Shown here in pieces: positions 8,501 to 13,578 of a stretch of DNA of 13,578 nucleotides. Both the position numbers and the translations under genes were made by a program. Position 1 is the stretch's first letter; each line of letters starts with the position of its first letter. The notes under the pieces were generated by a model. The model was given only the letters and a program-made list of their open reading frames with translations, ran no database searches and was not told the origin of the DNA. Source of the stretch: Clostridia bacterium DTU080 (GTDB taxonomy: Bacteria > Bacillota > Limnochordia > DTU080); contig LFTP01000235.1 of the NCBI GenBank assembly GCA_001513395.1, positions 1-13,578 of the forward strand. Direction: 5' to 3'.

Positions 8501-8620
8501 ATGTCTTGGGCGGAGGAAGGGGCCCCTGATACGCCCACCTGGACGAACGATTACATGGTAGTGCCTTTTGGCCTCGCCAGCCTGTCCCTGGCTTATTGTA
8601 CCGAAGCGGAAAAGCCGTAG
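5579..8620 (+). CDS. GH106-like large glycoside hydrolase (alpha-L-rhamnosidase-type), cytoplasmic
   Basis: A 1013-residue protein without a signal peptide. The N-terminal barrel (about 1-400) has the pattern of GH106 and related enzymes: VWVDEPSF (170-177), EFSGHLMGED (247-256), LPGIDHLSS (277-285), KQCTSVAAQLGRPRALAEMYG (307-327), YQQPWWGANA (376-385) and VLVLHPVESAY (407-417). D173, E174, E255 and E324 are candidate catalytic acids; the choice between them is inference. About 430-560 is an amidotransferase-like or Rossmann-like domain, and two C-terminal beta-sandwich segments follow: VMVNGTPCAYAGLPYL (~749-764) and a part carrying TLRNLLGPHHRPEGEP. These resemble the sugar-binding jelly rolls of GH2/GH106 proteins. 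The GTG start has AAGGAG 8 nt upstream. It is the second gene of the plus arm behind the binding protein, so an imported rhamnose-, arabinose- or similar plant-derived oligosaccharide is a likely substrate. Exact specificity cannot be read from sequence. Confidence 0.8.
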   Translation: MERKEFVSPGIEYRAVHLWMLNDALHPAEIRRQIASLAEAGCGAIITRTYMGLRTEYLSAEYMACMEAALNAALEHGLDVFLQAGYMPNGVPGLNPAAQGSGVAAIPRGAELPPGSTVLAATSDFTFAVRPFAHAVDLLSAEAVEAYIDLAYERAWQPLRRYYGRPIRSVWVDEPSFRPPLIPWSPRLPERFSATWGYDLLSHLPSLFQRIGDYQAVRHHYWRTVVEMLKAAYFAKVAQWCADNGLEFSGHLMGEDTLVDQIALTGACMPLYEYMHLPGIDHLSSSLCWTHGARGGEGGLPFILNPKQCTSVAAQLGRPRALAEMYGVSTQGLTFMDQKQIGEYLAVQGINLRCLHASFYSMRGRRKRLHAPNLHYQQPWWGANAKAADYFARLAYVLSQGQEIAQVLVLHPVESAYMCYDPLLYRPALHARMPMPDIERMNRHVVELGLCLNAAGIGWHFGDESLLARHGRVLDDGSMQVGEMRYVAVILPEVKTLRSTTAALLCRLAEAGGLVLTTAGVPALIDGWPNPGVTTALAACARPVEMNRAALTQALGANVVERTAITIDEREDEVWVHRRRTDVGESLLLVNTSPQKAASVRLAAPAGCVLAEWHLQDGQTRDLGSRAQFTMDPLASRVFTARYPAGESVPTPAVAAFELDEASSRCETLLPVQWSVRRQDPNWLPLDTCRWRCAGEEWSPPMPVLAVHDILTARKFEGRVTLEFSFDLEVVPPSLLFVCEDAGGKEVMVNGTPCAYAGLPYLIDPSFLPIDITALVRPGRNTVCITTHFTPLKRSSFTLSSLFENLIGTELENAYLAGDFAVKAEVSPRPAPAGCVRLAPAFTLTAETGVARSDLVSAGYPFFAGTILLQQEVHLRRPKPGERVMLFARQPAACTIAVRCNGHDQGNRIMAPFSWDTTAQVLEGRNLLEVTLTNTLRNLLGPHHRPEGEPDNCWGEGAFKGYGLGAGGNRGDAIMSWAEEGAPDTPTWTNDYMVVPFGLASLSLAYCTEAEKP

Positions 8621-8648
8621 ATCGATGCCGGGATTGGCATGCATGCGG

Positions 8649-8676
8649 CAGAGGGGCGATGAAAGGCGCCCCTCTG
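8649..8676 (+). terminator. Terminator-type hairpin ending the binding protein-hydrolase operon
   Basis: A perfect 10-bp GC-rich stem pairs CAGAGGGGCG (8649-8658) with CGCCCCTCTG (8667-8676) around an 8-nt loop. It begins 29 bp after the hydrolase stop codon. A U-tract is missing because the group II intron begins at once behind the stem. No U-rich run is seen at the intron's 3' junction either, so the original tail is lost or termination is now weak. Confidence 0.65.
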
Positions 8677-8678
8677 GT

Positions 8679-9578
8679 GTGTGCCCGGCATGCTTGCCGA
8701 GCCGGAAGGTTGAAAGAAACCTTCGTTGCCTGCCAGTGGGAAGACAACCCGTAGGCAAGGGCGTCGCCGGTAACGGCGGGGTCTGAAGGAAGCCGAAGGG
8801 GGGCAGTATGGGACCTAGCGAAAGCGAACCGAGGATGGCCTATCAGGTGGGCAATCCTGCGCGATATGGGAAAGCCCAATAGCTGGCAGAACCTGATGGG
8901 TTTGGACGGAGGGACTCATACGCAGGCAGGCAAGCTTACCCGGGGAAGCCCGCCACGTCCTGTTGGAAGGAACAGGTAGGGAGGCACAAGCGGAAAGGCG
9001 AGGCCGAACGAAGCGAGCGGGTGGCAGATGAGCCCGTAGTAGTGATGAATCCCACGCCAATGAACGCCGGTAACGGACGGGAGGAGAAAACGTGGGAGAC
9101 ACCCACCCTGGTGTGAGTGGCGGTTGCCCGCCAAAAGCGTGCAACCGGCGCGAAGGGGCGTAAGAGGAACTGAAGAGAGCGGAAGAACCCTCTGGACCGG
9201 TGGAGGGAAGACAACAGCCTGCTGAGATGTAGGCGGGAACGTACGCACCGGCTGAGGACTGAACCCGAGGCTGAGCGTGCGCCCACCCGGCAGAGTACGC
9301 GAGTGACCCCAGGTATGATTGCCTTTGAGCTAGAGACGCCGGGGAGCCCGTGGAAGAGACTGCACCCACCGGGTAGGGTTGAGGGAACCGAAGCTCAGCG
9401 AAATCAGGAGGGCAGCAAGTGCGGAAATGGTACAGCTTGTGCAAGTATGAGGTCGGGATTTTGCACCGTTACCAAGCGTGACGTCAAGGTTTTTCAGGAG
9501 CCGTATTCGGTCCCGTACGTACGGTTCTGTGAGAGGGCCGACGCCGCGCCAGATCAGTGCAGCGTCACCCTACTCGAT
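8679..9578 (+). mobile_element. Group II intron (class C-like) lacking its reverse transcriptase
   Basis: The 5' end GTGTGCCCGGCATG fits the group II start GUGYG and closely resembles class IIC introns such as the Oceanobacillus one (from memory). GTGTG can also be read from 8677. Domain I contains the class-typical TCTGAAGGAAGC and CTTACCCGGGGA. Domain V is a 30-nt hairpin at 9498-9527 (GAGCCG...CGGTTC, with the AGC triad), the short class C length. Domain VI follows at 9531-9578 with A9572 as likely branch point and the 3' end CTACTCGAT shared with positions 51-59. The element is about 900 nt instead of the roughly 2-2.5 kb of a complete intron, because the maturase gene is almost entirely gone. 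It is inserted directly behind a terminator stem, the usual class C target. Self-splicing cannot be judged; the domain V tip looks altered. Confidence 0.85.
9419..9481 (+). pseudogene. N-terminal stub of the group II intron reverse transcriptase/maturase
   Basis: GTG at 9419 is preceded by AGGAGG (9406-9411) with a 7-nt gap and opens with VRKWYSL, a common start of intron-encoded reverse transcriptases. After about seven residues the likeness ends, and the frame closes at TGA 9479-9481 after 20 codons. The rest of the enzyme, normally around 400 residues or more, is absent, and domain V follows only 16 bases later. An internal deletion of the domain IV reading frame is the simplest explanation. 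Confidence 0.55.
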
Positions 9579-9968
9579 AGCTGTCTATAGGCGGGAAAGG
9601 AGAGTGGATCGATGAAACGGCATCCACCATGCCGGTGTTGGCTGTCGTCACGTTGGAGACCGTGCCAACAAAGGAGCAGAGAAACCCAACATCCCCATCA
9701 TGGCCGACCGGTGGCGCATGATGCCCGACTTCGGGAAGTTCATCGCCATGTGAGAGGCTGAGAATTCTCACGCGCAGATCATCGGGTTGATCGGGGACAC
9801 CGCGGTTGAGGTGGGGATGGTGCGGATACGCTGCACAGGTCGATGTAGTTGCCACCCAAAACGGCACTTCGGCGATCAGCGGTGTGACACCACCGTACGC
9901 TGTGACAGCGCCCTTGCGGACACACATGGCCCGGCGCGATTTTGCGACTACGCCGATGAAGACCGGTT
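9579..9968 (+). pseudogene. 5'-truncated, frame-shifted remnant of an unrecognised conserved gene
   Basis: A protein-like reading continues through this stretch only by changing frame. It runs IDETASTMPVLAVVTLETVP (9608-9667), then PNIPIMADRWRMMPDFGKF (9685-9741), a TGA at 9751, AQIIGLIGDTAVEVGMVR (about 9772-9828), and, back in the first frame, VDVVATQNGTSAISGV (9839-9886) and APLRTHMARRDF (to about 9943). A DEDRF-like piece follows in another frame. Together this is about 120 residues of coherent sequence with at least two frameshifts and one stop, so the gene is dead. Its 5' part is missing: the intron lies immediately before it and the sequence on the far side of the intron belongs to the hydrolase operon. 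I do not recognise the family. It ends tail to tail with the DUF1538 gene. Confidence 0.6.
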
Positions 9969-11476
9969 CAGCTCAGAGACGACTGTTCTTCGGCAGCTCT
10001 TAGACTCTCCCTTGTTCTCCTGGTGTACACGAATCCCAGTATCTGCAGAGCGATCAGGGGCGCGGTGGCTACCATGGCAATCACACCGAACCCTTCTTTC
10101 AATACCTCAGCCCCTTCTGTGGCTTCAGCAACACCTTGAGCAAAGGCCAATATGAAGGTGGCAGTCATTGGGCCGGAAGCAACCCCGCCGGAATCGAAAG
10201 CGATACCAATAAACAACGGCGGAGCGTAATAGGTCATGGCGATGGCGATGATATAGGCCGGAAGCAGGTAGTGCCACAACTGAATACCGGGTACGACCGT
10301 TCGTAGGACGGAAAGCCCTACTGCCACCCCGATACTGAGACAAAGAAAGACCCAGACAAACCGCCTTTTGATGGATCCGGCGGTGACGTCCTCAATCTGC
10401 CGGGTGAGTACGTGAACGGCCGGCTCCGCCAAAACAGTGACCAATCCCAACAGAACGCCGACAAAAACGACGAAAGACCAATGCATGTTAGAGGTAAGGG
10501 TGAATCCGACAACCCGTCCTACGTGGATAAACCCTGCATTGACGGCGACCAGGAACATGGTCAGACCGACGTAGGCATAGGAAAGGCCTTCGATCATTTT
10601 CCTAAAATCGTCTCTTGGCAGGTGTAAGACGGTTAGCTGAAGCACTAAGAAGATAAAAGTAAGTGGCAACAGCACATAAGAAACCTCTAGCGCCTTTTGC
10701 GGTATGAAGTGCAAGAACGGAGCCAAAACGCCTGCGGCGGCAACGGTGTCAGCTTGGACATTCCCCGATATGTCTCCCGTCGCGCTTGTCATCACACCCA
10801 TGACCAAGACTCCGAGGATCGCGCCTACTGAGGTGATGCCGATCAGGCCGAAACTGTCTTCTTCGGCTTTGACGTGGTCCTTGTTCAATTCCGAAACACC
10901 GATGGCCAAGGCCAAGATGAAGGGAACCGTCAATGCCCCCGTGGTGGCACCGCAAGCATCGAATGAGATGGCCAGAAACTCCGGGGAGTTAAAAACAGCG
11001 AACAATAAAACCACAAGATAGCTGGCTGTCAGAAACCAAGACAAAGGTATCTGGAATACGATACGGAGCAAGCCCAGGGTGATCAGAACCGCTACGCCAA
11101 TGGATACTACCACTAGGACCAAGCCTTTGGAAATCTGACCGCCGGTCACCCAATCCACCTGTTCGGCCAACACGTGCAGATCGGGTTCGGCAATGGAGAT
11201 AAGGAATCCAAGAACCAAACCTGTCACAATGAGTACCCAAAGGTTGGCCGATCTTACAAGCAAAGCCCCTATATGTTTACCAAGGGGGTCGATGGCGAAT
11301 TCCACGCCCATGAGGAATATAGCCAAGCCGAGGATTATCACCGCGGCCGCAATGACAAATCTGATCAGAGCGGCTTGCTCTATGGGCACCAGCGTGACGC
11401 TGAGGATGAGCACGATGAATGTAATCGGCAGAACAGAGTATGCAACTTCTTTTAGTCGATCTAGTAGTATAATCAT
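9968..11476 (-). CDS. DUF1538 family multi-pass membrane protein (two tandem repeats)
   Basis: A 502-residue integral membrane protein with about 12-14 hydrophobic segments, probably a transporter; the solute is unknown. It contains two copies of the DUF1538 unit about 254 residues apart. Landmarks are AEPDLHVLAEQ (96-106) and AEPAVHVLTRQ (350-360), and FDACGATTGALTVPFILAL (172-190) matching FDSGGVASGPMTATFILAF (427-445). The paired acidic and glycine-rich stretches probably lie at the transport centre. The start is taken at ATG 11476, where the hydrophobic N-terminus begins (MIILLDRLKEVAYSVLPITF). The ribosome site is weak (AAGAGAG about 11 nt upstream), and 28 further in-frame codons upstream look non-coding. 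The gene stands alone between a dead gene and what looks like transposon debris, and shows no functional link to the sugar genes. No terminator is seen after its stop. Confidence 0.85.
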   Translation of the reverse strand: MIILLDRLKEVAYSVLPITFIVLILSVTLVPIEQAALIRFVIAAAVIILGLAIFLMGVEFAIDPLGKHIGALLVRSANLWVLIVTGLVLGFLISIAEPDLHVLAEQVDWVTGGQISKGLVLVVVSIGVAVLITLGLLRIVFQIPLSWFLTASYLVVLLFAVFNSPEFLAISFDACGATTGALTVPFILALAIGVSELNKDHVKAEEDSFGLIGITSVGAILGVLVMGVMTSATGDISGNVQADTVAAAGVLAPFLHFIPQKALEVSYVLLPLTFIFLVLQLTVLHLPRDDFRKMIEGLSYAYVGLTMFLVAVNAGFIHVGRVVGFTLTSNMHWSFVVFVGVLLGLVTVLAEPAVHVLTRQIEDVTAGSIKRRFVWVFLCLSIGVAVGLSVLRTVVPGIQLWHYLLPAYIIAIAMTYYAPPLFIGIAFDSGGVASGPMTATFILAFAQGVAEATEGAEVLKEGFGVIAMVATAPLIALQILGFVYTRRTRESLRAAEEQSSLS

Positions 11477-11502
11477 CTGTATCAGGACTCTCTTATGATT
11501 GA

Positions 11503-11857
11503 AAAAGCGATATCGGTGGAACCCCGTACGCTGATAGGTTTTCGGACGGTGACGATCCAAAAAAGACTTATTCCGAAGACCTGTCAGTTATTCCGGCCCT
11601 CGACGCAGCCTACACTGACGGAGCCTACCCGTCGCGGAGGAAAGATTCTACTCCTTCTGAAGCGGTTGGTTTGGTGCAAGGAGCTCAAAAAAGAAGCCAA
11701 GTCAGATTGACCGGTTCGTTGTGCAGATTCGTTGGATCTGGCCCAAGTCCTTCCGCCTGAACGAAGTTTTTTGTGCCGTTGGTGACTGAGGCCAAAGCCC
11801 GATCTGTCGGATAGTCCCGTCCAAGCGGAAAACCTATCCTTGTTGGCCGATCTCTCA
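11503..11857 (+). pseudogene. Possible degraded transposase fragment
   Basis: The 420-bp gap between the two minus-strand genes contains no intact gene. On the plus strand, a stop-free frame from 11503 to 11757 (85 codons) contains VIPALDAAYTDGAYPS, which recalls the second catalytic Asp region (YADGAYGS-like) of DDE transposases of the IS1182/DDE_Tnp_1_6 kind, followed by GLVQGAQKRS. About 50 bases past its stop, another frame gives PVQAENLSLLADLSK (11816 onward), which recalls the C-P-V-x-x-G-K-x-Y stretch near the end of such enzymes with the cysteine changed. The two parts need a frameshift to join. The similarity is weak and recalled rather than computed, and no terminal inverted repeats were found. 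Confidence 0.3.
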
Positions 11858-11864
11858 AAACAGG

Positions 11865-11893
11865 ACGACGCGCGCTTGATCAGCGCGCGTCGT
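11865..11893 (-). terminator. Rho-independent terminator of the second binding-protein gene
   Basis: A perfect 11-bp stem pairs 11865-11875 with 11883-11893 around the loop TGATCAA on the minus strand. It begins 4 bp past the stop codon of the binding-protein gene and is followed, in the minus direction, by CCTGTTTTGAG. The T-run is short but the stem is very GC-rich. The hairpin closely resembles the domain VI hairpin at 23-47. Confidence 0.7.
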
Positions 11894-11897
11894 TGGA

Positions 11898-13163
11898 CTA
11901 CTGCCCGGCCCGACGCAGATCGTCGATGATGGCCTGCTTCTGGATATGCAGTTGCTCGAGGAACTGCCTGGCTGGGACCCGACCCAGAATGACGTCGTTA
12001 ACATTGACTGAGCGGGCACTCAGCTCTTGGGGTACCGCACCGTACTCGGGAGGCGGCAGGTAGTTGAGAGCATCGAAGATGCAGTGGAAGTTCTTGTCTC
12101 TCAAATTGGCGATTGCCGCGTAGGCCGGTTGAGCGGAAATCAGAGCCGGCACCGTGCCCACTAAAGCCATCATCTCTTCCATATTGCGCTTGTTGATGAA
12201 AAGGAACTTGCACCATTCCCAAGCTTCCTCTAGATGCTGGGTAGAGGCTAAGATGTTGGGACCGTAGCCACCTGCGCCTGAGGCGATCGGGCCCTTGGGA
12301 CCGGCCGGAAGCAGGGTCATATCCCAGTCAAAACTGACCTGGCTGAGATACGAGCCGATGATGCCCGTGGCATCGACGATATCGATGCCCGTCTTACCGG
12401 TCCAGAAGAAATAGTCCTCGTGTCTGGGCACACGCATCCAGGGGATGATCCCCTCCGCCCACATGCGGGCTACAAACGAAAGCCCTTGCTCGACTTCGGG
12501 CGTGTTCCACAGACTCCGGACTGGCTGGCCTTGATCATCGTATTCATAGAACTTACCGCCGGCCTGGGCGACCGCCCGTCGCCAATAGGCGTATCCGCGA
12601 TCAACGCCGAAGGTTTCGGGTATGCCGTCACCGTCCGCATCGCGGGTCAGCTTCTTGCCCAGTTGGATTACTGCTTCCCAGTCATACTCAGTGCCCAGCT
12701 GATCAGGCGGGGTGACGCCGGATTCCAGGAACAGGGTTCGATTGAAAAAGCCGACGACACTGGCGATTCCCTGGGGCACTTTATAGAGGGCGCCCTTCTT
12801 GTCGCTCATCGATTTGATCAGCCCGGGGTTAAACTGGTTCAGCAGCCCGTCCCGTTTCAACAAGGGAAGGATGTCGACGTAGTAGCCTGACAAAGCCAGG
12901 TAATCGAAGTCGGGCAGATCGTGGATGTCAGGATCGGCGCCGCCGGCAAGCATGGTTTTGAATTTCTCCTGGTTGCCGACGATGATCTCTACTTCGATAC
13001 CCGTCAGTCTCTTGAACTCAGCGGCTTTGGTCTCGAGGTATCTGAGAAAGGCATCACCGTGGTGCACGTACGTCAAGTGCGTAATGCTCACTGCCGAGGT
13101 GGTCGAAGCCAGCAGGCTGACCAGAAGGAACGACAAAAGCGCTGTCTTAACCAACCGTTTCAC
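11898..13163 (-). CDS. Extracellular sugar-binding protein of an ABC transporter (SBP family 1)
   Basis: A 421-residue secreted solute-binding protein. Residues 1-24 are a Sec signal peptide (MKRLVKTALLSFLLVSLLAS, cleavage after TTSA); no lipobox. Family features include FKTMLAGGADPDIHDLPDFD (68-87), YKVPQGIASVVGFFNRTLF (127-145) and a calcium-loop-like DADGDGIPE (175-183), the same position class as in the other binding protein of the window. The two proteins are equally long but clearly different, so they are not a recent duplication. The start is GTG 13163 with AGGAGG (13177-13172) eight bases upstream. It follows the oxidoreductase gene with a 54-bp gap on the same strand and ends in a terminator at 11893-11865. 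It therefore appears to be the last gene of an operon whose permeases, if any, lie off the right edge. Substrate unknown. Confidence 0.9.
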   Translation of the reverse strand: MKRLVKTALLSFLLVSLLASTTSAVSITHLTYVHHGDAFLRYLETKAAEFKRLTGIEVEIIVGNQEKFKTMLAGGADPDIHDLPDFDYLALSGYYVDILPLLKRDGLLNQFNPGLIKSMSDKKGALYKVPQGIASVVGFFNRTLFLESGVTPPDQLGTEYDWEAVIQLGKKLTRDADGDGIPETFGVDRGYAYWRRAVAQAGGKFYEYDDQGQPVRSLWNTPEVEQGLSFVARMWAEGIIPWMRVPRHEDYFFWTGKTGIDIVDATGIIGSYLSQVSFDWDMTLLPAGPKGPIASGAGGYGPNILASTQHLEEAWEWCKFLFINKRNMEEMMALVGTVPALISAQPAYAAIANLRDKNFHCIFDALNYLPPPEYGAVPQELSARSVNVNDVILGRVPARQFLEQLHIQKQAIIDDLRRAGQ

Positions 13164-13217
13164 ATCATCTTCCTCCTACTCAACTTAACTGCGACAGCGG
13201 AAGTAGCAACGGACGAA

Positions 13218-13578
13218 TCACGGGTAGTTGATCACCGTCCCTGAGGCAGCCGAGGCCACGATGGCTTCCAGAAGCCGCAATGAATCCAGCACGCTTTCGG
13301 GAGTTACCTCCAAGGGCGCACCCTCCAAAAGCGCTGCGGCGATGTTTTTGTAGTAGGCCAGGTAGTCTCCCGGCAGGATCTCCAGTTCGGCTCCGGGAAC
13401 GTCGCTTTCAAACCGGCATTTCTCGCCGGGTATGCGGGCCTGTTCAGTGCCCGAGATGACCACTTGGCGTTTCAACTCGGCTTCCTGGGGATCAAGGCTG
13501 TCGATGACCAAAGCACCCCTTGAGCCGCGCACATACCAACGCGGGCGACCTATCTTTGAGATGCCCCCTACTTCTACG
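13218..13578 (-). CDS. Gfo/Idh/MocA family oxidoreductase, C-terminal part (5' end outside window)
   Basis: Only the last about 120 residues are present; the frame stays open to the window edge. The sequence (VEVGGISKIGRPRWYVRGSR, GALVIDSLD, then LPGDYLAYYKNIAAALLEGA and LRLLEAIVASAASGTVINY) is the typical C-terminal end of NAD(P)-dependent sugar or inositol dehydrogenases. It covers the strand that carries the substrate-facing PRWYV.G..GAL segment and the final helix ending in EAxxxSAxxGxxV. The GTG at 13532 is internal, not the start. The N-terminal nucleotide-binding fold and catalytic Lys lie outside the window. It is immediately upstream of the second sugar-binding protein gene, so the operon probably imports and oxidises a sugar or polyol. 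Confidence 0.85.
   Translation of the reverse strand, partial: VEVGGISKIGRPRWYVRGSRGALVIDSLDPQEAELKRQVVISGTEQARIPGEKCRFESDVPGAELEILPGDYLAYYKNIAAALLEGAPLEVTPESVLDSLRLLEAIVASAASGTVINYP

Noticed and set aside
7901..8758. 285-codon open frame on the minus strand across the end of the hydrolase gene and the intron start
   Set aside because: It spans a gene end, a terminator hairpin and an intron boundary on the opposite strand, which no real gene would do here.
8907..8913. CGGAGGG as the intron's exon-binding site, pairing fully (one G-U) with CCCTCTG at 8670-8676
   Set aside because: The match is good but the sequence is simple and GC-rich, and its position in domain I does not clearly match the exon-binding loop of class C introns. 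It is too weak to fix the 5' boundary at 8677 rather than 8679.
8815..9444. 209-codon open frame on the minus strand
   Set aside because: It is antisense to the structured RNA of the group II intron. Such frames are often annotated as hypothetical proteins across intron copies, but they reflect the conserved RNA, and no ribosome site supports it.

Overview
The window looks like a piece of a moderately GC-rich Gram-positive (Firmicutes-like) genome. Shine-Dalgarno sequences are strong (AGGAGG/AAGGAG), TTG and GTG starts are common, promoters have sigma-A type TTGAC.../TATA boxes, and there are family 1 sugar-binding proteins, a Gfo/Idh/MocA oxidoreductase and group II introns with Firmicutes-like features. 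The exact taxon cannot be named from this sequence. Positions 1-59 are the 3' end (half of domain V plus domain VI) of a group II intron whose body lies off the left edge.

Positions 85-8620 hold a carbohydrate locus of four genes in two divergent arms. The minus arm, read from 3995 down to 85, encodes an uncharacterised 805-residue glycoside-hydrolase-like protein followed by a divergent L-arabinose isomerase family protein that keeps all four metal ligands. The plus arm, 4187-8620, encodes a secreted ABC sugar-binding protein and a large GH106-like hydrolase. The 190-bp gap between the arms carries two back-to-back promoters whose -35 boxes lie in an array of GTCAA/TTGAC half-sites, so the arms are probably co-regulated. 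Both hydrolases lack signal peptides. The simplest reading is that an oligosaccharide is captured outside, imported by permeases encoded elsewhere, cut in the cytoplasm, and the released sugar isomerised.

Positions 8649-9578 hold the hairpin that ends the plus arm and a second group II intron inserted directly behind it. This copy has lost its reverse transcriptase and keeps only an N-terminal stub. The two intron ends lie in the same orientation on either side of the sugar locus. From 9579 to about 9968 there is a frame-shifted, 5'-truncated gene remnant.

Positions 9968-11476 (minus) encode a membrane protein with two DUF1538 repeats. The gap 11477-11897 appears to contain a worn transposase relic and a terminator. 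Positions 11898-13578 (minus) encode a second ABC sugar-binding protein and, upstream of it, the C-terminal end of a Gfo/Idh/MocA oxidoreductase that runs off the right edge. These two probably belong to another sugar operon.
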